Assembly (NCBI GenBank): GCA_035605155.1
Contig: DATNHC010000051.1
Location: forward strand, 1 to 17,153
Source: VRUE01 sp035605155
Lineage (GTDB): Bacteria; Actinomycetota; Thermoleophilia; Solirubrobacterales; 70-9
DNA: 17,153 bases
Direction of reading: 5' to 3'
Shown: positions 1 to 7,724 of the stretch, in pieces
How the letters are laid out: each line of letters begins with the position of its first letter
Numbering within the stretch: the stretch's first letter is position 1
The notes under the pieces: model-generated
Told to the model about the DNA's origin: nothing
The model's database searches: none
What the model saw: only the letters and a program-made list of their open reading frames with translations
Made by a program: the position numbers and the translations under genes

Positions 1-2082
1 GGCGATCGCGGTGTTGAACTGGAAGCCGCGCCGGAAGTCGCGAGTCACCTTGTCGATCGCCCAGTGCGCCTTGACGAGCAGCACCCGAGCGTCGCCCGCG
101 ACCGTGCCGGCGTCGAGCTCACCGGCCTGCTTTGCCTCCACCTCCTCGCAGAGCCGCCAGAGCCGCGAGAGGAAGCGGTTGACTCCCTCCACTCCCTCGT
201 CGGCCCAGTCGGCGTCGCGCTCGGGCGGGCCCATGAAGCAGATGTAGGTGCGGGCGGTGTCGGCCCCGTAGCGCTCGACGTACTCGGCCGGGCTCACGGT
301 GTTGCCGCGCGACTTCGACATCTTCGCCCCGTCGCGGGTGATCATCCCCTGGGCGAAGAGGTTGGCGAAGGGCTCCTGCACCTCCAGCTCGCCGACGTCG
401 GCCAGCGCCTTGGTGAAGAAGCGCGCGTACATCAGGTGCAGGATCGCGTGCTCGACCCCGCCGATGTACTGGTCGACCGGCAGCCAGTGATCGGCGACCC
501 CGTGGTCCCAGGCAGCGGTCTCGTTGCGGGGATCGAGGTAGCGGATGAAGTACCAGGAGGAGTCGACAAAGGTGTCCATCGTGTCGGTCTCGCGGCTGGC
601 CGGCCCATTGCAGCGCGGGCACTCGGTGGCGACCCAGTCCTCGGCGGCGGCCAACGGGCTGCGGCCCTGCGGCGCGTAGTCCTCGACCTGGGGCAGCTCG
701 ACCGGCAGCTGCTCCGCGGGCACGGGCACGATGCCGCACTCCTCGCAGTAGACGACCGGGATCGGCGCCCCCCAGTAGCGCTGGCGCGAGACCAGCCAGT
801 CGCGCAGCCGGTAGTTGACGGCGGATTCGCCGCGACCCTCCGCGGCGAGCCAGGCGACGATCTCGGCGTAGGCCTCGCGGTTGTGCTTGCCGTCGAAGCG
901 GCCCGAGCCGGTCATCGGCCCATCGCCCGGATACGGAAGGCCTTGCCTCTCACGAGCGGTCTCGGGGTCTTCGCCCTCGATCACGCGACGAATCGGCAGG
1001 TCGAAGGCCTTGGCGAACTCGTAGTCGCGCTCGTCATGGCCAGGCACAGCCATGATCGCCCCGGTGCCGTACTCCATCAGCACGTAGTCGGCGACGAACA
1101 TCGGGATCGGCTCGCCGTTCACCGGGTTGACGACGCTGCGCCCGAGCGGCACGCCGGTCTTCTCGCGGCCCTCCGCGCCGCGCTCCTCGGCCGACTCGCG
1201 AGCGGCGCGCTCGACGTACTCGCGCACCGCGGCCTCGGCCGGCGTACCGGCGACGAGGCGCTCCAGCTCCGGGTGCTCGGGTGCGAGCACGAAGAAGGTG
1301 GCGCCGAAGAGCGTGTCGGGCCGGGTGGTGAAGACCGGGAAGTCGAGGTCCAGCTCCTCGCAGCGGAAACCGACCTCGGCGCCCTCGGAGCGGCCGATCC
1401 AGTTGCGTTGCATGGTGATCACGTGCTCGGGCCAGGACTCGAGCCGATCGAAGTCCTCCAGCAGGCGCTCGGCGTAATCGGTGATCTTGAAGAACCACTG
1501 CTCGAGCTTGCGCTGCACGACCTCGGTGCCGCAGCGCTCGCAGCGCCCGTCGACGACCTGCTCGTTGGCGAGCACCGTGGCGTCCACGGGACACCATTGA
1601 ACTGGTGCCTCGGCGCGGTAGGCGAGGCCGCGCTCGAAGAGCTGCAGGAAGATCCACTGGGTCCAGCGGTAGTACTCGGGGGTGTGGGTCGCCAGTTCGC
1701 GCGACCAATCGATCGAAATGCCCCACTCGCGGAACTGGCGGCGGAAGGACTCGATCGAGCGCTCGGTCGCCTCGCGCGGCGGCTCGCCGGTCTTGATCGC
1801 GTTGTTCTCCGCCGGCAGGCCGAAGGAGTCGTAGCCCATCGGGTGGATCACCTCGAAGCCGTGGCGGCGGCGGAAGTGGGCGATCGCGTCGCCGACCGCG
1901 TAGGTCTTCAGGTGGCCGACGTGCGGTTCTCCCGAGGGGTAGGGAAGCATCTCGAGCACGTAGGACTTGGGCTTCGAATCGTCGTAGCCGGGCTGGTCCG
2001 GGTTGGCGACCTCCCAGGTGCGCTCATCGGCCCAGATCTGCTGCCACTTGCGCTCGATCGATTTTGGGTCGTAACCAGGCAT
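1..2082 (-). CDS. leuS: Leucyl-tRNA synthetase, C-terminus beyond window
   Basis: Class I aminoacyl-tRNA synthetase that charges tRNA-Leu in the cytoplasm. The frame is open from the ATG at 2082-2080 to the window edge (694 codons), so the end of the protein, the anticodon-binding region and C-terminal domain, is missing. Visible landmarks are the HIGH-type signature PYPSGEPHVGH (residues 47-57), the CP1 editing-domain motif TTRPDT (252-257), a second editing motif GHDERD (348-353), and the class I loop KMSKS (587-591) followed by RGNTVSP. Paired Cys motifs resembling zinc-binding insertions also occur (for example CPRCNGP). Motif order and spacing match bacterial LeuRS, normally about 800-870 aa. 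The Shine-Dalgarno sequence is weak, and the start was chosen because the protein begins with the usual short leader before the catalytic core. No frameshift is seen over 2 kb. The upstream intergenic region carries a large nested palindrome. Confidence 0.97.
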   Translation of the reverse strand, partial: MPGYDPKSIERKWQQIWADERTWEVANPDQPGYDDSKPKSYVLEMLPYPSGEPHVGHLKTYAVGDAIAHFRRRHGFEVIHPMGYDSFGLPAENNAIKTGEPPREATERSIESFRRQFREWGISIDWSRELATHTPEYYRWTQWIFLQLFERGLAYRAEAPVQWCPVDATVLANEQVVDGRCERCGTEVVQRKLEQWFFKITDYAERLLEDFDRLESWPEHVITMQRNWIGRSEGAEVGFRCEELDLDFPVFTTRPDTLFGATFFVLAPEHPELERLVAGTPAEAAVREYVERAARESAEERGAEGREKTGVPLGRSVVNPVNGEPIPMFVADYVLMEYGTGAIMAVPGHDERDYEFAKAFDLPIRRVIEGEDPETARERQGLPYPGDGPMTGSGRFDGKHNREAYAEIVAWLAAEGRGESAVNYRLRDWLVSRQRYWGAPIPVVYCEECGIVPVPAEQLPVELPQVEDYAPQGRSPLAAAEDWVATECPRCNGPASRETDTMDTFVDSSWYFIRYLDPRNETAAWDHGVADHWLPVDQYIGGVEHAILHLMYARFFTKALADVGELEVQEPFANLFAQGMITRDGAKMSKSRGNTVSPAEYVERYGADTARTYICFMGPPERDADWADEGVEGVNRFLSRLWRLCEEVEAKQAGELDAGTVAGDARVLLVKAHWAIDKVTRDFRRGFQFNTAIA

Positions 2083-2104
2083 GAAGGCGATCTTATGAGG
2101 GGTT

Positions 2105-2201
2105 GATGGCCACGGGGCGCCTCCCGCCCGGACAAGTCGTCGCGCCAGTTGGCGCGACGACTTTGAGTATCCGCCCGTTCGGGAGGCGCCCCGTGGCCAT
2201 C
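2105..2201. repeat. 97-bp nested palindrome (outer 22-bp arms, inner 14-bp hairpin)
   Basis: Outer arms 2105-2126 and 2180-2201 are perfect 22-nt reverse complements. Inside them, 2134-2147 and 2150-2163 form a second perfect 14-bp stem separated by only 2 nt. A minor alternative hairpin (cccg-tt-cggg) lies at 2174-2183. The element fills most of the 135-nt gap between the stop of the DUF3052 gene and the start of leuS, both on the minus strand. There is no T-run, so it is not a canonical intrinsic terminator. It could be a U-less terminator, an mRNA-stabilising structure, or a REP/MITE-like repeat. A similar architecture recurs at 13546-13648. Confidence 0.9.
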
Positions 2202-2217
2202 CCAGCCATTTGATCGC

Positions 2218-3009
2218 TCAGCTGCGGCGCTTCGTCAGGCGCAAACCAGACCATGTCTCGTCGATAGCGCAGACCTTGGTATCGACCAGGCCGGCAGGGA
2301 GGGAGACTTCGCGGATGACGTCCTCGGTCAGGTCGGTGTCGACGCCGGAGGAGCGCTTGGGCCAGGCCATCCAGAGGGTGCCGTCGCCGACGGCTTTTGC
2401 GATAGCTGCGAAGCGTCGCTCGTACTCGCTGCGAGCGGTGACGAACCAGAGCGTCATCTCCCGGGCGCCGCGGTTGCCGCGGCGCAGTGTGACCTCGTTG
2501 GGCAGCGGTCCCAGGGTCGCCTCGATCCCCTCCGGAGCGTTGATCAAAGCCAGCACCGAGCCGGATTTGATGCCGAGCTTCTGTGCCAGGGGCCTGCCCG
2601 AACGCGGTCCGGAGTCCGAGGCCGGCACTGCAGGGTCGGTGGGCGGATTGGCGATCGCCTCGCGCAGGTCCGCCCCGATGCTCTCCCACTCCGTGTAGGT
2701 GGCATCGGGGAGCGCAGTCCGGATCGCCTCGACCTTCTTCTCGTCGCCGCCGACGAAGACGATCGGGATCGCGCGCAGCGCCTTCGACTCGCGCAATGCG
2801 TAGGCAACCTCACGGCCGTGGGAGGGAAGGCGGCCGAGGTCGATGACGAAGGCGTCGGGCGGATCCTCGCGCAGCTGCTTGACGCCGATGCTCGTGCCGG
2901 GCACCTCGCCATCGACCTCGAAGCCCTCCGCCTCGAGTCGCCGAGCCCGCTCGGGAACCTCGTCCTCTTTCCAGTGGACGAGGCGAATGCGTTTGCCAAC
3001 GGCGGTCAT
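2218..3009 (-). CDS. Receiver-like domain fused to DUF3052 protein
   Basis: 263-aa protein of unknown biochemical function. The N-terminal half (about residues 5-120) reads like a CheY-type receiver fold: an initial beta strand, FVIDLGR with D57 where a phospho-acceptor Asp would sit, and a later strand IPIVFVGG. The C-terminal part (about 142-263) matches the DUF3052 family, with KLGIKSGSVLALINAPEG, a GTLWMAWPKRSSGVDTDLTED block, and a closing KVCAIDETWSGLRL segment. DUF3052 proteins are common in actinobacteria and usually stand alone at about 130-160 aa, so the receiver-like extension is notable. The ATG at 3009 was chosen because the residues upstream in the open frame are basic and low-complexity. 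It lies 29 nt downstream of the SpoIIM-like gene, so the two are probably co-transcribed. The domain calls are recognition by eye and the function is unknown. Confidence 0.85.
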   Translation of the reverse strand: MTAVGKRIRLVHWKEDEVPERARRLEAEGFEVDGEVPGTSIGVKQLREDPPDAFVIDLGRLPSHGREVAYALRESKALRAIPIVFVGGDEKKVEAIRTALPDATYTEWESIGADLREAIANPPTDPAVPASDSGPRSGRPLAQKLGIKSGSVLALINAPEGIEATLGPLPNEVTLRRGNRGAREMTLWFVTARSEYERRFAAIAKAVGDGTLWMAWPKRSSGVDTDLTEDVIREVSLPAGLVDTKVCAIDETWSGLRLTKRRS

Positions 3010-3038
3010 CGCCGCCGATCCTACGACTGCGACCTGCC

Positions 3039-3746
3039 TCAGAAGACCGGCGAGAGCGCCTCGAGGATCTGCGGCCAGACGTAGACCTCGATCGTCGCGG
3101 CAACGACAAGGGTCGGAATCGCGATCAGCACGGTGATGAAGGTCGCAGCGAGCAGTTGGCTCCACTCGCCGCGCTGACTGGCGATCAACCAGGCGGCAAG
3201 CGGCAGGAAGAGCGCCATCAGCTCGGGGATCGCGTGCGGCAGGACGCTGAGGATCAGGGTCGCGTGGGAGATCTCGAGCTGGGAGGCGATCGTCGAGCCC
3301 TGGAAGCCGAGGTAGAGGGCCTGGGTGCCGAGCGAGAAGAGGGTGACCGCGGCGACGAAGAGAATCGCGAACTCGGCCGTCTTGACGTGAATCCAGCGCG
3401 AGAAACCGCTGCGCTGGGCGGCGGCAATCGGCATCGAGGCGCCGGCGATGAAGCCGGCGACGCAGGCGGTCGCGTGCAGCGCCAGCACCAGCGAGTTACG
3501 CCAGAGAATCGGCGCCAGGTCGCCGGGATCGGTCGACTCGGTGAGCCCGGCCATGTGGATCGGCGTGAGGTCTGGGGTCAGCATCCCGGCGACGATCCAG
3601 ACGGCGCCCAGCAGCGTCAGGGCGATCGCCAGGCTCAAGGCCAGCCAACCCCGCAGCACCGCCCAAGGACGCTCGTTCCAGGCGTCGAGCGTCGCCCGCG
3701 TGTCCTGCATCCCGTGCGAGAAGACGTGCTCGTTGGCAGCGTTCAT
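3039..3746 (-). CDS. SpoIIM-like (DUF95) integral membrane protein
   Basis: 235-aa multi-pass membrane protein. Hydrophobic segments fall roughly at residues 34-56, 83-105, 125-147, 155-187 and 195-222. The C-terminal pattern, LPHAIPELMALFLPLAAWL followed by a long helix ending in AATIEVYVWPQI, is the hallmark of the stage II sporulation protein M/DUF95 family (helix-HG/HA-x-x-E, then IE.Y.xP). The segment RNSLVLALHATACVAGFIAG also fits the family. Outside endospore formers these proteins have unknown roles and often sit near RDD or MoxR/DUF58 genes, none of which is visible here. The ATG at 3746 lacks a strong ribosome-binding site, and an internal ATG at residue 13 is a possible alternative. 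It lies 27 nt downstream of the nuclease-tRNA-Phd frame and 29 nt upstream of the DUF3052 gene. Confidence 0.8.
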   Translation of the reverse strand: MNAANEHVFSHGMQDTRATLDAWNERPWAVLRGWLALSLAIALTLLGAVWIVAGMLTPDLTPIHMAGLTESTDPGDLAPILWRNSLVLALHATACVAGFIAGASMPIAAAQRSGFSRWIHVKTAEFAILFVAAVTLFSLGTQALYLGFQGSTIASQLEISHATLILSVLPHAIPELMALFLPLAAWLIASQRGEWSQLLAATFITVLIAIPTLVVAATIEVYVWPQILEALSPVF

Positions 3747-3773
3747 CGCTAGGTCATCGGCAGCCGGGCGTGG

Positions 3774-4424
3774 CTATTTGAGCGCAGGGCCGAGGCGGGC
3801 GTAGGGCTTTCCGCGACGCCGGATGTGGATCTCTGTGCCGGCCGCAGCACGCTCCATGTAGTAGCCGAAGTGGTTGCGGAACTCATGGGCACCGACCTCT
3901 TCGGTCGCGGTCCTCGTCGGATTCTCTGTCGGAGGACGAATGGAGCTGGAGGGATTCGAACCCTCGACCTTTCGGATGCCATCCGAACGCTCTGCCAGCT
4001 GAGCTACAGCCCCGGGGAACGCGTAATCGGCGGCCCAGTTTAGCGCCGCACGCTGGTTATTCCTCGCCGCCTCCAATCGCAAGAAGATCATCGTGCGTCC
4101 CGCGATGAGCTCGACCGGAAGGAGGAAGGAACGGCCCAGCTCACCGCAGTAGACAGCCAAACAATCCACCTCGGTCTCGTCATATGTCGATATGACATAA
4201 CCGCGAGTTGGAGAGTGATAAGACGACCTAAGCCGAATATCGATCCCTCCGTCTCGACAGGTACCCCACTTGCACTGGACTCGTAGAAGACGGCCAGCGA
4301 CTCCTATGACCAGGTCATAGCGCTCGTGCTCGGTCAACGGCTTGAGAACCGAGAGGCCGAGCCGAGCCGCCTCGGTGGCGATCGCCAGCTCGGCGACGTT
4401 GCCCTTGTGGTTCGGATTGTCCAC
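3774..4424 (-). CDS. PD-(D/E)XK nuclease frame running through tRNA-Ala into a Phd-like module
   Basis: 216-codon frame starting at GTG 4424. Residues 1-135 look like the group-I-intron-associated PD-(D/E)XK endonuclease family: an N-terminal helix GNVAELAIATEAARLG with E12, then D37 (ERYDLVIGV), then Q50-C-K52 (LLRVQCKW), giving the D...QxK catalytic pattern. The body ends NNQRAALNWAADYAF, and the next codons are the tRNA-Ala(GGC) gene read in frame (GAVAQLAERSDG... to ...EGSNPSSSI). There is no stop, and the frame continues to VGAHEFRNHFGYYMERAAAG and RRRGKPYARL, typical of Phd/YefM antitoxins. No ATG, GTG or TTG exists in frame between the tRNA and the Phd part. Whether the whole frame is translated, or the nuclease C-terminus and a Phd remnant are accidentally open across the tRNA, cannot be settled from sequence. 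The domain calls are solid by motif, and the fusion as a functional unit is inference. Confidence 0.7.
   Translation of the reverse strand: MDNPNHKGNVAELAIATEAARLGLSVLKPLTEHERYDLVIGVAGRLLRVQCKWGTCRDGGIDIRLRSSYHSPTRGYVISTYDETEVDCLAVYCGELGRSFLLPVELIAGRTMIFLRLEAARNNQRAALNWAADYAFPGAVAQLAERSDGIRKVEGSNPSSSIRPPTENPTRTATEEVGAHEFRNHFGYYMERAAAGTEIHIRRRGKPYARLGPALK
3941..4013 (-). tRNA. tRNA-Ala (anticodon GGC)
   Basis: 73-nt cloverleaf on the minus strand. The acceptor stem GGGGCTG pairs with CAGCTCC (one G-T), and the discriminator base is A with no encoded CCA. The D arm contains AGCTCAGCTGGCAGAGC, and the anticodon stem TTCGG/CCGAA encloses the loop ATGGCAT with anticodon GGC. The T arm is GAGGGTTCGAATCCCTC. 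The whole gene is embedded in a longer protein-reading frame on the same strand. Confidence 0.97.
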
Positions 4425-4500
4425 GGGCCCGAATCCTCGGCATCCGGCGGGCCCACATCAAGGATCAGATGTCAATAGCGCGACGGATCCGCAACAAATC

Positions 4501-5700
4501 TCATGCGGGCACCGGCTCGATAACCCGGAAGGTCATCCCAGCACTCTGCAGGCGCTCCAGCAACGCATCGCCCATCGCCTGTGTCGTCGTCACCTGCCCC
4601 GCGGTCTCGGGCAGCTCGTCGAAGGCGAGGCAGAGCGCCGACTCGGCGAGCATCTTGGCGGTCTCGTCGTAGGCGGGATCGCCGCCTGAGACCTCGGCGA
4701 CGACGCGCTTGCCGCCCCCCTCGCCGACAAAGGTCACTTTGAACCAGCTCCGAGCACGCACCTCCTCGCTGGGACCCTCACCCGGCGAGCGGACCGCTTT
4801 CAGCAGCAGCCTGCGGGTTGGAGACAGCTGCGCGAGGGCGAGCGCAGCGCCGGCGCCACCGGCGACGGCGGCGATCGAGGCAAGGTGCTTGGCGACGACG
4901 TTGTGGCCATAGCTGAAGTCCGGCCCGTAGCGCTCGAGCGCCGCCGCGGAGCGGCAGACGATCTGTCCGTCGATCGTCGGCAGCGGCGCCACCCAGCCGC
5001 CGAGCTCGGCGTCGCGGCGGATGAGCGAGGCCCCCGAGTGGATTCTCCTGCCGGCCGGCTTTGGCTCGGCCGCGCGGCGACGCCGCGCGGCGCTCACCGT
5101 CTGGCGCGCCCGGGCGAACCCGTTGATCGCCGAGGAGAACGTCCCGCCGGAGAACTCGCCGCCCATGCGCACGTAGCCGTCGACCCGCACGGGCACCGCC
5201 TCGGGCAGCTGCTTCACGGTGAAGTAGGCGCCGAGGTCGGGTGGGATCGACTCGAAGCCACAGCAATGGACCAGCCGCGCCCCACTGCGGCGCGCCTGAT
5301 CGTGGTAGCCGAGCCACATGCGGTCGACGAACTCGGGCTCGCCGGTCAGGTCGACGTAGTCGGTGCCCGCCGCCGCGCAGGCGGCGACCAGGGGCTCGCC
5401 GTACAGCGCGTACGGCCCCACGGTCGTCGCAACCACGTTCGTGGCCTGCGCCAGGCGCTCCAGCGAGCGCCTATCGCGGGCGTCTGCCTCGATCAGCTCG
5501 GGGGCCGACACGCCCTCGCGCAGGGCACCCGCGAGCTGTGAGCCAACCGCCTTGAGCTTCTCCCGGTTGCGACCGACCAGCGCCCAGCGCGCGCCCTGCG
5601 GCGCATTGGCTGCCAGGTAGCGCGCGGTCAGTCCACCGGTAAAGCCAGTCGCGCCGAAGAGCGCGAGGTCGTATTGCCGCTCCGCCGGCACAGCGCGCAT
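4501..5700 (-). CDS. Saccharopine dehydrogenase-like NAD(P)-binding oxidoreductase
   Basis: 399-aa protein. The N-terminus YDLALFGATGFTGGLTARYL carries the Rossmann GATGFTG dinucleotide-binding motif (residues 16-22), followed by ALVGRNREKL. The block TDYVDLTGEPEFVDRM and the later CCGFESIPPDLGAYF are typical of the saccharopine-dehydrogenase/trans-acting enoyl reductase family found widely in actinobacteria. True saccharopine dehydrogenase activity is unlikely from such homology alone. Relatives include mycobacterial lipid-modifying enoyl reductases, so a hydride-transfer role on an unknown lipid or carbonyl substrate is the safest reading. The ATG at 5700 begins just before the Rossmann strand. 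It lies 38 nt downstream of the DedA gene on the same strand and is probably co-transcribed. The length is near the usual 390-420 aa and the frame is intact. Confidence 0.88.
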   Translation of the reverse strand: MRAVPAERQYDLALFGATGFTGGLTARYLAANAPQGARWALVGRNREKLKAVGSQLAGALREGVSAPELIEADARDRRSLERLAQATNVVATTVGPYALYGEPLVAACAAAGTDYVDLTGEPEFVDRMWLGYHDQARRSGARLVHCCGFESIPPDLGAYFTVKQLPEAVPVRVDGYVRMGGEFSGGTFSSAINGFARARQTVSAARRRRAAEPKPAGRRIHSGASLIRRDAELGGWVAPLPTIDGQIVCRSAAALERYGPDFSYGHNVVAKHLASIAAVAGGAGAALALAQLSPTRRLLLKAVRSPGEGPSEEVRARSWFKVTFVGEGGGKRVVAEVSGGDPAYDETAKMLAESALCLAFDELPETAGQVTTTQAMGDALLERLQSAGMTFRVIEPVPA

Positions 5701-5738
5701 TTTGCCGCAGCGGCGTCGTGCCCAGCGCGCGGCGTGGC

Positions 5739-6347
5739 TCAGCTGAGCTTGACTCGGCGCACCAACTCAGCCCCAGCGGAGACAAACAGGGCGACGAGGC
5801 CGGCCGCGACCAGTGGCTTCCAGAGGCTATCTCTGAAGGTGCTGCCGCCGAAGTAGCCCAGCGCGGTCACGTAGCCGGCCCAGAGCGAGGCGGCGACGGC
5901 GTCGATCGCCGCAAAGCGCCGCCAGGGCATCTCCAGCACTCCGCTGGAGAAGGTGGTCGCGGTGCGCCCTCCCGGGATGAAGCGGGCCGCGATGATGATC
6001 GCCGCGCCTCGTTCCTCGAGCTGCCGCCGCGCCCAGGCGACGCGTGCCCGGCCGTGCTCAGACCTGATTAGGCGGCGCTCCGCCCGGCGTCCCAGCGAGG
6101 CGCCCAGCAGGTAGCAGAAGTTGTCGCCGAGAAAGCTGCCGAGCGTCGCCGCCGCAAGGACCAGGACGACGTTCAGCTCGCCGTCGGCGGCCAGCACCCC
6201 GGCGGTGATCACCACCGCCTCGCCGGGCGCCAGCGGCAGCACCGAGTCGAGCCCAACCGCGGCAATCACCGCCGGATAGGTCCAGAGCGATTCGCCGACC
6301 GCGTCCTTGAGCGCGTTGAGGGCGGTGATCGCCAGCAGCAGGTACAC
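5739..6347 (-). CDS. DedA/VTT-family membrane protein
   Basis: 202-aa integral membrane protein of the DedA (SNARE-associated, VTT) family. These proteins are implicated in undecaprenyl-phosphate or phospholipid flipping and envelope homeostasis. Family marks are the acidic-proline re-entrant segment VLPLAPGEAVVITAGVLA, the motif GDNFCYLLGASLGRR (G-x(3)-Y-x(2)-G), ARFIPGGRTATTFSSG followed by MPWRRFAAID, and a final transmembrane helix. The start is GTG at 6347 with AGGGG about 7 nt upstream on the minus strand. It precedes the saccharopine-dehydrogenase-like gene in an apparent two-gene operon and is divergent from the methyltransferase at 6417, leaving a 69-nt shared control region in which no promoter could be assigned with confidence. 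Confidence 0.9.
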   Translation of the reverse strand: MYLLLAITALNALKDAVGESLWTYPAVIAAVGLDSVLPLAPGEAVVITAGVLAADGELNVVLVLAAATLGSFLGDNFCYLLGASLGRRAERRLIRSEHGRARVAWARRQLEERGAAIIIAARFIPGGRTATTFSSGVLEMPWRRFAAIDAVAASLWAGYVTALGYFGGSTFRDSLWKPLVAAGLVALFVSAGAELVRRVKLS

Positions 6348-6416
6348 GGGATACCCCTACCCGCTAACGATCGCGAAGCGGCTGATGGGTTCAAGCCACG
6401 ACGGGAGAAGCCAGCG

Positions 6417-7322
6417 GTGAGCGCCCGCCCCGAAACGCGAGTCGCTCTTACAGGCGAGGAGCCACAGGAGGTCGAGCGCTTTGCGGAAATCGCCTCCGCA
6501 GCGGTCTACGATGCCGGCATCGCGCAGGGGGAAGACCAAGCCGGTAAGGAGTATTGGGACGGCCTTTGGACCGATGCGGCCTTGCCGGAGCCGATTGATC
6601 ACACCGATGCCGACTTCCGCAATCGACCGGAGCGGGTTATGGCCGAGTATCTACACGGTTGTCTCGGTGACCTGGACCCCGGGTCACGGCTGCTCGAGGT
6701 CGGTTGCGCGCGCTCGCCATGGCTGCCGTACTTTGCCCACAGGTATGGCTTCCGTGTGACTGGCCTCGACTACTCCGAGCCGGGCTGCGCAGCCGAGCGG
6801 AGGGTCCTGAGGCGGGCCGAAGTCGACGGAGAGGTGATCGAAGCCGACATGTTCGACCCACCCCCTGAGCTCCTCGGCTCCTTCGACGTGGTCGTGTCGT
6901 TCGGCGTAATCGAGCACTTCGCGAAGACGACGAGTGCCCTCTCTGCCATTGGCTCGCTCACGAAACCAGGGGGCCTCGTCATCACCACGGTTCCGAACAT
7001 GACGGGGGCGATTGGCTGGCTCCAGCGCCAACTCAACCCGGCGGTATTCGACATCCACGTTCCGTTGGATGCGCCGGCTCTCGCCCATGCGCATCGGCTC
7101 GCCGACCTCCAAGTCGAGAGGTCCGACTACCTGCTCTCGACGAACTTCGGCGTCGTCAACCTTCATGGCCTCTCTCCCTCCCGCAGGAACCGTCTCGCTG
7201 CCGCTGGCCTGCTTCACCTGACGCGCTTGTCAAAGCTCGCCTGGATTACCGAAGAGCGGATCGGACATCTCCCCGAGACCCAAATGTTCGCGGCCCACGT
7301 CGCCTGCTGTGCTCGGCGTTAG
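6417..7322 (+). CDS. Class I SAM-dependent methyltransferase
   Basis: 301-aa predicted cytoplasmic methyltransferase. The SAM-binding fold is clear: motif I RLLEVGCARSPWLPYFA (from residue 91), the acidic end of strand 2 in VTGLDYS (D118), motif III VIEADMFDPP, motif IV FDVVVSFGVIEHF, and a post-motif LTKPGGLVITTVPN. The pattern fits Methyltransf_11/23-type enzymes acting on small molecules, and the substrate is unknown. The N-terminal 40 residues are poorly conserved in appearance. The start at GTG 6417 has GGGAGAAG about 7 nt upstream, which supports it. Divergent from the DedA gene. The 114 nt downstream contain no recognisable gene. No sugar- or polyketide-biosynthesis genes adjoin it, so the context gives no pathway. 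Confidence 0.85.
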   Translation: MSARPETRVALTGEEPQEVERFAEIASAAVYDAGIAQGEDQAGKEYWDGLWTDAALPEPIDHTDADFRNRPERVMAEYLHGCLGDLDPGSRLLEVGCARSPWLPYFAHRYGFRVTGLDYSEPGCAAERRVLRRAEVDGEVIEADMFDPPPELLGSFDVVVSFGVIEHFAKTTSALSAIGSLTKPGGLVITTVPNMTGAIGWLQRQLNPAVFDIHVPLDAPALAHAHRLADLQVERSDYLLSTNFGVVNLHGLSPSRRNRLAAAGLLHLTRLSKLAWITEERIGHLPETQMFAAHVACCARR

Positions 7323-7436
7323 CTATCGACCAGACCGAGGGCTTCGACCGCCTTCGCGGCATCCGATGCGGCACGCGTTCGATTCCTCTCCTGCCGGAGC
7401 TGGACGAGGCGCTTCGGCGAACAGGCCGGGAAGGCT

Positions 7437-7724
7437 TCAGGTGAGCGTTCGCTCGAGCTTCACCTCACACATGTCCACCGATGCACGAGTGCCGGGCGTC
7501 TCCGACGAATCCATCGCGCTGAACACTTTGCCTCCAGCCTCCATGTCCTCCGCGCTCTCGAACTGCTGAAGGACCACCGCCGTTCCCTGTGCCTCATCGA
7601 ACAAGATCTTGAGACCCGTGGCGGGCACGCCGGGCGGTGGCCCGTCGGACTCCTCGATGCGCGCAAGGAGCTCCTGCATCCGCTCGGAAGATACGTCGGT
7701 GAACCTGACGGCACGTACATACAT
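7437..7724 (-). CDS. Small conserved ABM-like protein
   Basis: 95-aa hypothetical protein. Within it, MYVRAVRFTDVSSERMQEL, the middle VPATGLKILFDEAQGTAVVLQQFES and the closing CEVKLERTL give the beta-alpha-beta-beta look of a dimeric alpha/beta-barrel (antibiotic-monooxygenase-like or stress-responsive) fold. No catalytic residue can be assigned. The ATG at 7724 is preceded by GGAGG about 10 nt upstream, a clear ribosome-binding site, so the longer open frame reaching 7928 is not the gene. It stands alone on the minus strand, with the methyltransferase convergent to it on one side and the HEPN-motif gene on the other. The region just upstream carries a glycine-riboswitch-like sequence of doubtful significance. 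Confidence 0.72.
   Translation of the reverse strand: MYVRAVRFTDVSSERMQELLARIEESDGPPPGVPATGLKILFDEAQGTAVVLQQFESAEDMEAGGKVFSAMDSSETPGTRASVDMCEVKLERTLT

Noticed and set aside
64..2106. Long plus-strand open frame opposite leuS
   Set aside because: It is antisense to leuS. The composition (Gly/Val/Leu/Arg repeats) is that of a shadow frame, and leuS motifs on the other strand are unmistakable.
3156..3752. 198-aa plus-strand frame
   Set aside because: It lies opposite the SpoIIM-like membrane protein and has the low-complexity charged composition of a shadow.
7360..7410. tRNA-like T-arm sequence (gcgttcgattcctc)
   Set aside because: Flanking bases do not form a T stem, anticodon arm or acceptor stem, so there is no tRNA.
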